From: Agromyces rhizosphaerae
GTDB lineage: Bacteria > Actinomycetota > Actinomycetes > Actinomycetales > Microbacteriaceae
DNA: 64,000 nucleotides
Direction of reading: 5' to 3'
Assembly: GCF_027925245.1 (NCBI RefSeq)
Contig: NZ_BSDP01000001.1
Coordinates: 2,294,001-2,358,000, forward strand
A program made the translations under genes and the position numbers. The notes under the pieces are model-generated. The model worked only from the letters and a program-made list of their open reading frames with translations. It was not told where the DNA came from and made no database searches. Positions 31,251-40,080 of this stretch are shown one piece after another. Position 1 is the first letter of the stretch. Every line of letters starts with the position of its first letter.

Positions 31251-34200
31251 AGGTCAAGCTCACCTACCGGCGGCCCGGAGGCGACGACGTCGACATCGTC
31301 GTGACCTCGGACGCCACGGCGACGGTCGCGGACGTCGCCCGGGCGATCGCGGCGGGCGACCCGCGTGGCACCGGCACGGCGGGCGTGCCGGTCACGCTCG
31401 CGGTGGCCGCCCCGACCGCGCGTGAGGCGGTCACGCTGGCGCCGGGCACGCTCTTCGCGGATGCGGCGGTCGGCTCCGGGTTCCGCGCCGCGGTGGTGCC
31501 CGACACGGGGGCCGGTGCGCGCCGCACCGCGCCGGCGGCGGAGCTCCGCGTGCACAGCGGCCCGGACGCGGGCCGGCGCATCGACCTCCCCGAGGGGCAC
31601 AGCGTCATCGGCCGTGGCGGCGACGCCGACGTGGTGCTGGCGGATCCGCTCGTCTCCAAGCGCCACGCGCGCATCGAGGTCGGGCACGGCATCGAACTCG
31701 TCGACCTGAACTCGGCGAACGGCATCCTCGTCGACGGCGGGCTCGTGCCGCGCCTCACGGTGATGCCCGGGCAGCCCATCGTGCTGGGCGACACCGAGCT
31801 CTCGATCGCCCCGCTGTCCGCAGCGGATGCCGCGGACGACCCGGTGCTCGAGCGCGGCGGTGCGCTCGTGTTCAACCGGTCGCCGCGGGTCGAGCCGCGC
31901 TACCCGGGCACCGAGTACCCGCACCCGGACGTGCCGACCGAGGCATCCCCCCGCATGTTCCCGTGGCCGATGATCGTCGCGCCCGTGATCATGGGGCTCT
32001 CGATCTACGCGCTCACCCAGCGCGTGCTGTCGCTCGTGATCGTCGCGATGGCCCCGCTCATGCTGCTCGCCAACTGGTTCGGGCAGCGCAGCTTCACGAG
32101 TCGCAAGCTCCGGCAGGAGATCGAGACCTTCGAGATCCAGGCCGAGGCCCTCGAGGAGCGCCTGACGGCCGAGGTCGAGGTCGAGTTCGCCCGGCGGCAG
32201 GGGGAGGCGCCCGCGGTCGCGACGATCTACGAGCAGGCGATGGGCCTCGGCCCCATGCTCTGGACCCGGCGGCCCGAGCACTGGAACTTCCTGTCGTTCC
32301 GGCTCGGCACGGGCCGGGCGGCGAGCCGCAACTCGATCGCGCCGGCGCCCGGCGGGGGCGGCATCCCCGAGTACACGGCCCGGGTCGAGGAACTGCGCGA
32401 CCGGTTCGCGACCATCGACGACGTGCCCGTCGTCGAGCTGCTGCCGAGCGCGGGCGCCATCGGCATCGCGGGCCCGCGCGCCGTCGCCGCCGACGTCGTG
32501 CGCGGCCTCGGCGTGCAGCTGTTCGGACTGCACGCCCCGAACGAGATCATCACCGCCGCGATCGTCGACCCCGGCTGGGCCCGCGAGCTCGAGTGGCTGA
32601 AGTGGCTGCCGCACACCACGAGCCCGCGTTCGCCGTTCGCGCAGTTCGCGCTGGCGGACAGCCAGGCGACCGGCACCGCCCTGCTGAACGCGCTCGAGGA
32701 GACCATCCTGCAGCGCCTCACCGGCACGACGACCCGCCGCGGCCCGCTGCGCGACGCCGACACCGCAATGGAGCTCGGCGCACAGGTCGGCGAGGCGATC
32801 GAGCAGGGCGACTCGGGCGACGGCGACATGGCGCTCGTGCTGTTCGTGTCGGCGGATGCCCCGGTGGACCGGCCGCGCCTCACCCAGGTGATCGAACGCG
32901 GTGCCGACGCGGGCATCTACACGATCTTCCTCGGCCCGAGCGTCGAGGCGCTGCCCGCCGCGTGCCGCACGTTCGTCGACGCGTCCGGCGGACTCGAGGA
33001 CGCCACCGTCGGTCTCGTCCGCGCCGGGCGCACGTACGAGCACGTGCGCGTCGAGGGCGTGTCGGCCGCCTACGCCGACGTGTTCGCGAAGCGCCTCGCG
33101 CCGGTCGTCGACGCGAGCACCGTCGTCGCCGACTCGAGCGACCTGCCCCGATCGGTGTCGATGCTCGGGCTCATCGGGCACGACCTCGCCGAGACGTGTT
33201 CGAGCGTCGTCGAGCGCTGGCGCCAGAACGACTCGGTCGCCGACCGCTCCGGTACGGCGCTTCCGCGGCTGAAGCGCGCCGGCACCCTCAAGGCGTTCGT
33301 CGGCCAGTCGACCCCCGACGCCATGACGCTCGACCTGCGCAGCCAGGGACCGCACGCGCTCGTCGGGGGCACCACGGGCTCCGGCAAATCGGAGTTCCTG
33401 CAGGCGTGGGTGCTCGGCATGGCCGCCGAGTACAGCCCCGACCGGGTGACGTTCCTGTTCGTCGACTACAAGGGCGGCTCGGCGTTCGCCGACTGCGTCG
33501 ACCTGCCGCACTGCGTCGGGCTCGTGACCGACCTGAACCCCCACCTCGTGCGCCGCGCGCTCACGAGCCTGCGGGCCGAGCTGCACCACCGCGAACGGCT
33601 CTTCCACCGCAAGAAGGCGAAGGACCTGCTCGAGCTCGAGCGGCGGCGCGACCCCGAGTGCCCGCCGGCGCTCGTGCTCGTGATCGACGAGTTCGCCGCG
33701 CTCGCGAACGAGGTGCCCGAGTTCGTCGACGGCGTCGTCGACATCGCCCAGCGCGGGCGCTCGCTCGGCATCCACCTGATCATGGCGACGCAGCGGCCCG
33801 CCGGCGTCATCAAGGACAACCTCCGCGCGAACACGAACCTGCGTGTCGCGCTGCGCATGGCCGACGAGTCCGACTCGCGCGACGTGGTCGGCGACGCGGT
33901 CGCGGCCGGCTTCGACCCCGCGCTGCCGGGCCGGGCGATCGCGAAGACGGGCCCCGGTCGACTCGTGCCGTTCCAGTCCGCCTACGCGGGCGGCTGGAGC
34001 GTCGAGGAGCGCGTCGAGGCCGAGGTGCGCGTCGCCGAGCTCCGTTTCGGCGGCGTGCTCCTCTGGGAGGTCGAAGCCGGGCCGGAAGAGGCCGAGCTCG
34101 CCGTCGACCCCGGTCCGAACGACCAGCGGCGCATGGTGCGCAGCCTCGTCGCGGCGGCCACGGAGGCATCGATCCCCACGCCGCGCCGGCCCTGGCTCGA

Positions 34201-35716
34201 CGACCTCGCCGACGCCGTCGACCTCGTCGACCTCCCGGTCGCGGGCGACTCGCAGGTGGTCGTCGGGCTGGCCGACCGGCCGGAGCGCCAGCTGCAGGAG
34301 CCGGTGCACTTCGTGCCGGACCGCGACGGCTCGATGCTCGTCTACGGCACGAGCGGCTCGGGCAAGTCGACCGCGCTGCGCACGGTCGCGATCGCGGCGG
34401 GCATGCGGCCGGACGCGGGCGCGGCGCAGGTGTACGCGCTCGACTTCGGGTCGGGCTCGCTGCGGTCGCTCGAGGTGCTGCCGCACGTCGGCGCGGTCAT
34501 CCCGGGCGACGACACCGAGCGGGTGCAGCGGCTGCTCCGCACGATCGGCGACCTGATCGATCGTCGGGGTCGGGCGTTCAGCGCGGTCGACGCGGCGAGC
34601 CTGACCGAGTACCGCGACCTCACCGGGGCGGCCGAGCCGCGCGTGTTCGTGCTCGTCGACGGGTTCGCGCAGTTCCGTTCCGAGTGGGACGGCGCTGCGG
34701 TCCGCGCGCCGTACTACAACGCGTTCATGCGCATCCTCGGCGAGGGTCGCCCGCTGGGTGTGCACGTGGTCGCCACCGCCGACCGGGCCGGCGCGGTGCC
34801 GACGGCGGTCGCGGCGAACGTGACGAAGCGCATCGTGCTCCGCCTGTCGGAGGAGACCGCCTACCAGGTGCTGGGCGTGCCGAAGGACGTGCTCGACGAG
34901 CGCACCGTGCCGGGGCGGGCGATCGTCGACGGCGCGGAAGCCCAGGTCGCCGTGCTCGGCGGCTCGACGAACGTGGCGACCCAGACGGCGGCGCTGGGGG
35001 CCCTCGCTGCACGCCTGCGCCACGAGGGTGCTCCCGAGGCGCCCGGCATCGGCGCGCTGCCGGCCGCATTCCCGGGTGCGCACCTGCCCGAGTCGGTCTC
35101 GGGCGAACCCGTGCTCGGCCTCGCCGACGAGACGCTCGGGCCGATCGGCTTCGAGCCGGTGGGCACGTTCGCGGTCACCGGCCCGCCGCAGAGCGGCAAG
35201 TCGCAGGCGCTCCGCGGGCTCGTCGACGCGATGCGGCGATTCGACCCCGACGTGCGCCTGTTCCACTTCGCGGGCCGCCGCGCGCAACTCGCCGACCACG
35301 CGCCCTGGACCCGGAGCGCCACGAACGTCGCCGACGCGAAGGCGCTGGCGAAGGAGCTCGTCGAGCTCGTCCCCGACGAGCGGCTCGGCCATCGCATCAT
35401 GGTCGTGGTCGAGCAGGTCACCCAGTTCGCCGACACCGAGGCGGAGCGCCCGCTCAAGGAGCTCTTCCAGGCGATCAACCGCAGCGACCACTTCCTCGTG
35501 GGCGACGCCGACGTGTCGCTGCTGTCGAGCGGCTTCGGCTTCATCGGCGACTTCAAGGCGGGTCGGCGGGGGGTTGCCCTGCGGCCCGACGCGTTCGACG
35601 GCGACTCGGTGTTCAAGGTGCCGTTCCCGAAGGTCAGGCGCGCGGACTTCCCCGAGGGCCGGGGCATCTTCGTGCAGCACGGGCGCATCCAGACGGTGCA
35701 GCTGCCGCTGTCATGA
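31247..35716 (+). CDS. EssC/EccC-like T7SS motor ATPase, FHA plus three FtsK/SpoIIIE domains
   Basis: The 1489-aa protein has, in order: an N-terminal beta-rich domain (VKLTYRRPGGDDVDIVV, possibly ubiquitin-like or a first FHA fold); an FHA domain at about 100-185 (HSVIGRGGDADVVLADPLVS, DLNSANGILVDG); two membrane segments near 240-285; and three FtsK/SpoIIIE modules. Walker A motifs are GGTTGSGKS near 706, YGTSGSGKS near 1032 and GPPQSGKS near 1310. Walker B is canonical in module 1 (LVLVIDEFAAL) but lacks its aspartate in module 3 (IMVVVEQVTQF). A single polypeptide with N-terminal FHA resembles Firmicutes EssC (T7SSb) more than mycobacterial EccC. It should power export of ESX-like proteins encoded downstream. 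Confidence 0.9.
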   Translation: MKVKLTYRRPGGDDVDIVVTSDATATVADVARAIAAGDPRGTGTAGVPVTLAVAAPTAREAVTLAPGTLFADAAVGSGFRAAVVPDTGAGARRTAPAAELRVHSGPDAGRRIDLPEGHSVIGRGGDADVVLADPLVSKRHARIEVGHGIELVDLNSANGILVDGGLVPRLTVMPGQPIVLGDTELSIAPLSAADAADDPVLERGGALVFNRSPRVEPRYPGTEYPHPDVPTEASPRMFPWPMIVAPVIMGLSIYALTQRVLSLVIVAMAPLMLLANWFGQRSFTSRKLRQEIETFEIQAEALEERLTAEVEVEFARRQGEAPAVATIYEQAMGLGPMLWTRRPEHWNFLSFRLGTGRAASRNSIAPAPGGGGIPEYTARVEELRDRFATIDDVPVVELLPSAGAIGIAGPRAVAADVVRGLGVQLFGLHAPNEIITAAIVDPGWARELEWLKWLPHTTSPRSPFAQFALADSQATGTALLNALEETILQRLTGTTTRRGPLRDADTAMELGAQVGEAIEQGDSGDGDMALVLFVSADAPVDRPRLTQVIERGADAGIYTIFLGPSVEALPAACRTFVDASGGLEDATVGLVRAGRTYEHVRVEGVSAAYADVFAKRLAPVVDASTVVADSSDLPRSVSMLGLIGHDLAETCSSVVERWRQNDSVADRSGTALPRLKRAGTLKAFVGQSTPDAMTLDLRSQGPHALVGGTTGSGKSEFLQAWVLGMAAEYSPDRVTFLFVDYKGGSAFADCVDLPHCVGLVTDLNPHLVRRALTSLRAELHHRERLFHRKKAKDLLELERRRDPECPPALVLVIDEFAALANEVPEFVDGVVDIAQRGRSLGIHLIMATQRPAGVIKDNLRANTNLRVALRMADESDSRDVVGDAVAAGFDPALPGRAIAKTGPGRLVPFQSAYAGGWSVEERVEAEVRVAELRFGGVLLWEVEAGPEEAELAVDPGPNDQRRMVRSLVAAATEASIPTPRRPWLDDLADAVDLVDLPVAGDSQVVVGLADRPERQLQEPVHFVPDRDGSMLVYGTSGSGKSTALRTVAIAAGMRPDAGAAQVYALDFGSGSLRSLEVLPHVGAVIPGDDTERVQRLLRTIGDLIDRRGRAFSAVDAASLTEYRDLTGAAEPRVFVLVDGFAQFRSEWDGAAVRAPYYNAFMRILGEGRPLGVHVVATADRAGAVPTAVAANVTKRIVLRLSEETAYQVLGVPKDVLDERTVPGRAIVDGAEAQVAVLGGSTNVATQTAALGALAARLRHEGAPEAPGIGALPAAFPGAHLPESVSGEPVLGLADETLGPIGFEPVGTFAVTGPPQSGKSQALRGLVDAMRRFDPDVRLFHFAGRRAQLADHAPWTRSATNVADAKALAKELVELVPDERLGHRIMVVVEQVTQFADTEAERPLKELFQAINRSDHFLVGDADVSLLSSGFGFIGDFKAGRRGVALRPDAFDGDSVFKVPFPKVRRADFPEGRGIFVQHGRIQTVQLPLS

Positions 35717-35771
35717 CACGGATGCCGCCGATGGGGATCGCTCCCCATGTCCCCGATGCCCGGGCCGGCAG

Positions 35772-35777
35772 TAGGCT
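35772..35777 (+). promoter_or_regulatory. Putative internal promoter ahead of the ESX-like genes
   Basis: TAGGCT lies between the ATPase stop and AGGAGG/ATG 35823, allowing the small secreted-protein genes to be transcribed at a different level from the motor. Confidence 0.45.
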
Positions 35778-35822
35778 CGCGACCGCCGGAGCGGAACCGG
35801 CCGAGACCCGAGGAGGCGCCAC

Positions 35823-36149
35823 ATGTCGGACGTGCTGATCAGCTACTCGGTGCTGAACGAGCTCAACGGCTCGCTCAAGCAGATCCTGGTCGAGCTCGAC
35901 GAGGCGTCGAACCGGTCGGACCAGCTCGAGGAGGCCATCGGCACGCCGTGCGGGCGCGGCGAGCTCCGGTCGAGGGCGAGCAGCTTCGAGTCGGGCTGGG
36001 ACGACCGCCGCCGATACCTGCGGGACGACATCGCGAAGGTGCAGCAGCACGTCGAAGAGACCGGCGCCGCGTGGGAGGACTGGGACGTCGAGGCGTCGAA
36101 GTCCCTGAGCGTCGACGCCGGCGAGACCCGCGACCTGCCCCGCGCCTGA
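35823..36149 (+). CDS. Small ESX/WXG100-like helical protein
   Basis: The 108-aa, mostly helical, acidic protein has heptad-like patterns (VLNELNGSLKQILVELDEAS, LRDDIAKVQQHVEETGAAW) and a central SGWDDRRRY where WXG100 proteins turn between two helices. No strict W-x-G is present. Position right after the ATPase, size and AGGAGG-driven translation all suit a T7SS substrate or chaperone. The C-terminus SLSVDAGETRDLPRA could carry the export signal, which is inference. Confidence 0.65.
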   Translation: MSDVLISYSVLNELNGSLKQILVELDEASNRSDQLEEAIGTPCGRGELRSRASSFESGWDDRRRYLRDDIAKVQQHVEETGAAWEDWDVEASKSLSVDAGETRDLPRA

Positions 36150-36185
36150 CCCGCCGACGACCGACCCCGACGAGGAGCGAGACGC

Positions 36186-37406
36186 ATGGACCCCACCCGC
36201 CTGGGCCGCATGATCGAGTGGATCGAGGGCCACCCCGGCGACATCACGCGCCGCGGCGACGAGATCGTCGACCTGGGCATGCAGATGCGCGAGTCCGCCG
36301 GGCTGCTCGAGGCGATCGCCGAGGGTGCCGAGGGCATGGAGGGCCTCAGCGTCGATGCGCTCCGCGAGGTCATCGGCGAGGTGCACGAGGAACTGCGGCT
36401 CGCGGGGGAACGATACTCGCCCACGGGTCTCGCGCTGAAGACGTACGCGGGGTCGCTCGAGGAGGTGCAGACCGGGCTCCGCATGCTCCTGGACGACTGC
36501 GAGCAGGCGTGGAACGCGTACACCGCGCGCCGGCTGGAGTACATGTCGACACCGCAGCCCACGCCGGACCCCGAGACCGGCGTGGTCGACGCCACCGCGC
36601 ACGACGACGCGCTCCTGCGTCGCGAGCAGGCGCACGACGCCTGGGAGATGCTCGCCGACGACTACGACGCGAGGTACGACACCTGGGAGGCCGCGTTCGA
36701 GCGCGCGACCGACGCGATCGGTTCAGCGAACGACGGCGGCATCGAGGACTCCTGGCGGGACGATCTCGCCGGCTTCTCGGATGCGGCGCTCGGCTTCCTC
36801 CAGTTCGCCGGCATCGTGCTCGCGGTGCTCGCGATCATCATCGGCGGTCCGCTCATCGCGGTGCTCGGCACCATCGTCGGCATCCTCACGCTCGTGCTCA
36901 CGCTGTACATGAAGTACTACGGCCGCCGTTCCTGGGGCGACGTGGCCTGGGCGGTCGTCGGCGTCATCCCGATCGGCAAGCTCGGCGCCTTCGCCGAGGG
37001 CGCCGAGACGGGCACCAGGGCGTTCCTCAGGGGGTTCGTCGCAGCGGACGAGATCGGCCCCGCGATCAGCCAGGCCCGGAACGGCTGGACGGCGATCCGC
37101 ACCGGCTTCACCGCGGCCGGGAGCGGGGTGCCCGGTCTGGCCGGCGCAGGGCGGTCGCTGTTCACCGAGATCGCCGACGAGATGGGCAGCGGCGCCGACA
37201 TCTTCGCCCGCTACATGGGCGCGGCCGACCGCGCCGCGCTCGAGGCGGCCACCGACAACGGGGTCAATGCGGCGCACTTCCTCGCGGGCAGCATGGATGT
37301 GCGCATCAAGACGATCCTCGCGAACCTCAAGGAGATGCCCGGAATCGATGCCCCGCCCGCGCCGCCCGTCGACACGTGGCGCGAGCAGCTCGCCGCGAGC
37401 TCGTGA
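36186..37406 (+). CDS. Putative T7SS effector-type protein: helical N-domain, central hydrophobic module
   Basis: The 406-aa protein starts with about 190 residues of charged helices (MIEWIEGHPGDITRRGDEIV onward) resembling the long WXG/LXG-type targeting domain of T7SS substrates. Two adjacent hydrophobic stretches follow (FAGIVLAVLAIIIGGPLIAV, TIVGILTLVLTLYM) and then SWGDVAWAVVGVIPIGKLG, a sequence style common in T7SS-linked proteins. The roughly 150-residue C-terminal part has no recognised toxin motif and ends in a Pro-rich tail. No immunity-like gene is obvious next to it, so toxicity is doubtful. Confidence 0.65.
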   Translation: MDPTRLGRMIEWIEGHPGDITRRGDEIVDLGMQMRESAGLLEAIAEGAEGMEGLSVDALREVIGEVHEELRLAGERYSPTGLALKTYAGSLEEVQTGLRMLLDDCEQAWNAYTARRLEYMSTPQPTPDPETGVVDATAHDDALLRREQAHDAWEMLADDYDARYDTWEAAFERATDAIGSANDGGIEDSWRDDLAGFSDAALGFLQFAGIVLAVLAIIIGGPLIAVLGTIVGILTLVLTLYMKYYGRRSWGDVAWAVVGVIPIGKLGAFAEGAETGTRAFLRGFVAADEIGPAISQARNGWTAIRTGFTAAGSGVPGLAGAGRSLFTEIADEMGSGADIFARYMGAADRAALEAATDNGVNAAHFLAGSMDVRIKTILANLKEMPGIDAPPAPPVDTWREQLAASS

Positions 37407-37464
37407 CCCGTACCCGCGACGCCCAGGTTCGCACGAGCACCGCCGACCGGGAAGGATGTGACGG

Positions 37465-38088
37465 ATGTCACTGAGAGACGAGCTCCTCGGCACCGGCCCG
37501 GAGGTCCCCCCGTACCAGCTCGTGCTCCCGCCGGGATGGGTCGAGCACGCGCCCGATGCGGCGGGGGAGCAGGCGATGCTGGCACGGGCATCCGACCGCC
37601 TGCGTCACCAGCACCGGCCCGACCTGAACGCGCAGCTGCGCACCCTGGCCCGCCAGGCGTTCGCCGACCTCCGCCGCCTCGACGCGGTCGCGTACTTCGT
37701 GCAGGAGTCCGCGCCCGAGGACGCGATCATGCCGATGTCGATCACCGCGACCCGCATGACCGCGCCCGACGGCGGCACCCTCGACGCGCAGGTGTCCGAG
37801 CTGATCCGCAGCCACGGCGCGCGCGCACTGAACGACGACCGGGCCATGATCCGCTGGGTGCGCTCCGGCACGAACGAGCTGAACGGCGAGCGCATCGGCG
37901 CGCACACCGTCTCCTACCTCACGCCGATCCCGGGCACGCGCCGCCGCAGCGCCCTGCGCTTCGCGGCGGTCATCGCGCACCCGGTGGGCATGGCCGCGAC
38001 GGAGCATCCGCTCGCCGGCTTCATCCACACCGCCGACGCGATCATGGGCACCTTCGCGTGGATTCCGCGACGGGAGGCCACCGCGTGA
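37465..38088 (+). CDS. Conserved-looking protein of the T7SS-like cluster (unknown family)
   Basis: The 207-aa soluble protein begins ELLGTGPEVPPYQLVLPPGW and alternates helices and strands, with no signal peptide, cysteine or catalytic motif. Its length, its position and an aromatic PPGWV motif near the N-terminus parallel the next gene (ASWSVVPPEATGEQW), so the two may be divergent paralogues, perhaps paired chaperone or adaptor proteins. A GGAAGG site precedes ATG 37465. The stop overlaps the next GTG (GTGA). Function not known. Confidence 0.55.
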   Translation: MSLRDELLGTGPEVPPYQLVLPPGWVEHAPDAAGEQAMLARASDRLRHQHRPDLNAQLRTLARQAFADLRRLDAVAYFVQESAPEDAIMPMSITATRMTAPDGGTLDAQVSELIRSHGARALNDDRAMIRWVRSGTNELNGERIGAHTVSYLTPIPGTRRRSALRFAAVIAHPVGMAATEHPLAGFIHTADAIMGTFAWIPRREATA

Positions 38089-38675
38089 GCGCGCCCGCCT
38101 CGATGGACGTCGACCTGCAGATTCCGGATGCCTCCTGGAGCGTCGTGCCCCCCGAGGCGACCGGCGAGCAGTGGGACGCCTTCACGTCCGAGCTCGCGGC
38201 GGGCTACGCGGCCGTGCGCGGCGGCCTGACCGACGACCAGCGCATGGCGCTGCGGGTGATGCTCGACGAGGTGCGCGCGCAGGTCGCGCCCGACGACGCG
38301 ATCACCCTGCTGTTCCGCCCGTACCTGCTGCCGGTCACCGCGGTCGTGCACGTGCGCGTAGCGGCGATCGCCGACGGCGACGACGTCGAGGCGGGGCTGC
38401 GGCTCGCCCTCACGCCCGACCTGCCGCTCGCGCTCCCGCCCGTGTACGAGGACGTCGTGGCGGCGGGACTCGGCGCCGGGCGCAGGTCGACCTTCGTCGC
38501 TGCGGCACCGGATGCCGCGGGGCACCCCGTCGGCGGCATCAGCTACGCCTTCGCGACCGACGGGCTCGCCGTGCATGTGCTGACCTCGCCCACGCGGCCG
38601 ACGGTGCTCGGCCTGCTCGAGGAGCAGCTCGAGCAGATCGTGCAGACCCTGCGCATCCTGCCGGCCGATGCCTGA
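38085..38675 (+). CDS. Hypothetical protein of the T7SS-like cluster, possible paralogue of the preceding one
   Basis: The 196-aa soluble protein starts at GTG 38085, overlapping the previous stop. It has a helical N-terminal third (WDAFTSELAAGYAAVRGGL, then MALRVMLDEVRAQV) and a strand-rich middle (TLLFRPYLLPVTAVVHVRVA). No known motif. The four-base overlap with its upstream partner and 8-base overlap with the downstream membrane protein argue for one coupled operon. Confidence 0.55.
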   Translation: MSAPASMDVDLQIPDASWSVVPPEATGEQWDAFTSELAAGYAAVRGGLTDDQRMALRVMLDEVRAQVAPDDAITLLFRPYLLPVTAVVHVRVAAIADGDDVEAGLRLALTPDLPLALPPVYEDVVAAGLGAGRRSTFVAAAPDAAGHPVGGISYAFATDGLAVHVLTSPTRPTVLGLLEEQLEQIVQTLRILPADA

Positions 38676-39603
38676 CCCGGTCGAGGGCGGGCGGATGCCC
38701 CGGGCCGACGACCTCGCAGCATGGGCCCGGTCCGTGCCCGCCGCCGGCCCCGCCGAACTGGCCGACCTCGACCGCCGGCTACTCGCCTCCGCGCCCGACG
38801 TGCTGTCCGCCGTCGAGCGCGAGGCGCGCGCGTACGGTGACGACGTGGCGGCCGCCGACCGCGCGCACGGCGGCGCCGCCGCGGTCGCGCGCATCGCCGC
38901 ACGTGCCGAGTTCGACCACCCCCGTGCCGGCTGCGCCTCGCTGCTGCTCACCGGGGCGCTCCTGCTGCCGGTCACCGTCGCATTCGCCCTGCTGGTCGGG
39001 CGCGGCACCATCGGGCTCGCCGACGCGCTCACGGCCGGCGGCGTGCTCGCGGGAGTCTCGGGCGTCGCCGCGCTCGTGCTGCTCGTCGCCGCGCTGGCCG
39101 CGCCGCGGCTGCTGCAGCCCCTGCCGCGGGTCGCCATCGGCAGCGCCGCGGTGGGGGTGGTGACCGCGGGCCTCGCGCTCCGGCGGGCCGCGGACGACCC
39201 GCTGAACGCGGCCTCGGCCGACGGCTCGCTCCCGCTGATCGTGCTGTCCGCCGTCCCCATGCTGGTGCTCGCGGTCGTGGACGCGGTGCGTCGGGTACGG
39301 ATGCGCGCGGCCCTCGTGGCGGACACGGCCGACGACCGGGCGGTGGCCGATCCGTTCCTCGCCGCGGTCGCCGGCGCGAGGGGGCACACGATCGAGGCGA
39401 TGGAGGCGACGCTCGCGGCGCTGTCGGACGAGGAACGAGCGGCGATGGAGGCCGCACGCGCGGGCGCGCTCGAGCGAATGTCCCGGCGCGGCCTGCTTCC
39501 CCAGCGACGGGTGCACGCGATCGTCTCCGAGCCGGTGGGGGCCCTGCTGCTCGCCGAGGCGGACCCGCCGCAGCTGCCGACGCCGAGCCCCCGCTCGGCG
39601 TGA
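38668..39603 (+). CDS. Membrane protein of the T7SS-like cluster
   Basis: The 311-aa protein has about 90 charged N-terminal residues, then about four membrane segments: SLLLTGALLLPVTVAFALLV, AGGVLAGVSGVAALVLLVAA, VAIGSAAVGVVTAGLALR and LPLIVLSAVPMLVLAVVDAV. A cytoplasmic helical tail follows (IEAMEATLAALSDEERAAME). It is the only multi-spanning protein inside the operon and could serve as the channel-side partner of the motor ATPase, but it has no recognisable similarity to EccB, EccD, EccE, EssA, EssB or EsaA. An alternative start is ATG 38698. Confidence 0.58.
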   Translation: MPDPVEGGRMPRADDLAAWARSVPAAGPAELADLDRRLLASAPDVLSAVEREARAYGDDVAAADRAHGGAAAVARIAARAEFDHPRAGCASLLLTGALLLPVTVAFALLVGRGTIGLADALTAGGVLAGVSGVAALVLLVAALAAPRLLQPLPRVAIGSAAVGVVTAGLALRRAADDPLNAASADGSLPLIVLSAVPMLVLAVVDAVRRVRMRAALVADTADDRAVADPFLAAVAGARGHTIEAMEATLAALSDEERAAMEAARAGALERMSRRGLLPQRRVHAIVSEPVGALLLAEADPPQLPTPSPRSA

Positions 39604-39660
39604 GCGGCCGCTGTCCACGGGTGGGCAGTGCTGCCCATCGCCCGCGCCCACCGCGCGGGC

Positions 39661-39666
39661 TACCGT
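39661..39666 (+). promoter_or_regulatory. Putative -10 box for the WXG100-like gene
   Basis: TACCGT, followed 54 bases later by ATG 39720 with GGGAAGG as a ribosome-binding site. It would give a short separate transcript that ends at the hairpin at 40024-40051. Confidence 0.35.
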
Positions 39667-39719
39667 AGGGGCGTCCGGTCCGGCAGGGACCGGCGGAGAC
39701 GATCGGGAAGGTGGTACCC

Positions 39720-40007
39720 ATGGCGGACTTCGGAGCGTCGTACGGCGAGATGGAGGCCATGGCGGCGAAGCTCGGCGATGCGCGGGACGACATCCAGGCG
39801 CAGCTCGACCAGCTCAAGGCGTCGGTGGACAACCTGCTGGGCGAGGACTTCCGGACGCAGCACGCGTCCGGCCGCTTCGGGCAGGGCTACGAGGAGCTGA
39901 CGACGGGCCTGAAGTCGGCCGTGGACGGCATCGGCGAGATGGGCGAGTCGCTGCGCGCGATGATGCACGCGATCCAGGACCTCGACCAGCAGCTCGCGGG
40001 CGGCTGA
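39720..40007 (+). CDS. WXG100-family T7SS target lacking the WXG tryptophan
   Basis: The 95-aa protein has the helix-turn-helix size and pattern of ESAT-6/WXG100 proteins: GASYGEMEAMAAKLGDARDD, a turn, then SAVDGIGEMGESLRAMMHAI. At the turn the usual W-x-G is replaced by LGEDFRTQHASGRFGQGY, so Trp is lost and an aromatic Phe takes its place. Such proteins dimerise and are exported by the T7SS motor. It is flanked by its own promoter-like box and a strong terminator, suggesting independent, high expression, as is typical of the main secreted substrate. Confidence 0.78.
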   Translation: MADFGASYGEMEAMAAKLGDARDDIQAQLDQLKASVDNLLGEDFRTQHASGRFGQGYEELTTGLKSAVDGIGEMGESLRAMMHAIQDLDQQLAGG

Positions 40008-40023
40008 CGGTCGCAAGCCGGAG

Positions 40024-40051
40024 CGAGGGGGAGGCGCGAGCCTCCCCCTCG
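40024..40051 (+). terminator. Terminator after the WXG100-like gene
   Basis: A perfect 12-bp stem, GC-rich, capped by a GCGA tetraloop, 17 bases after the stop codon. It marks the 3' end of the secretion cluster. Confidence 0.78.
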
Positions 40052-40067
40052 GCGCGTCCGGGCGACG

Positions 40068-40073
40068 TAGGCT
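40068..40073 (+). promoter_or_regulatory. Leaderless -10 box of the 40081 gene
   Basis: TAGGCT is followed by 7 bases and ATG 40081, with no Shine-Dalgarno sequence. Confidence 0.5.
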
Positions 40074-40080
40074 CGGGACG

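Noticed and set aside
36186..37406. A polymorphic toxin with a catalytic C-terminus in the T7SS cluster
   Set aside because: The C-terminal part shows no nuclease, deaminase or ADP-ribosyltransferase motif, and no immunity-like gene follows. Kept as a putative substrate only.
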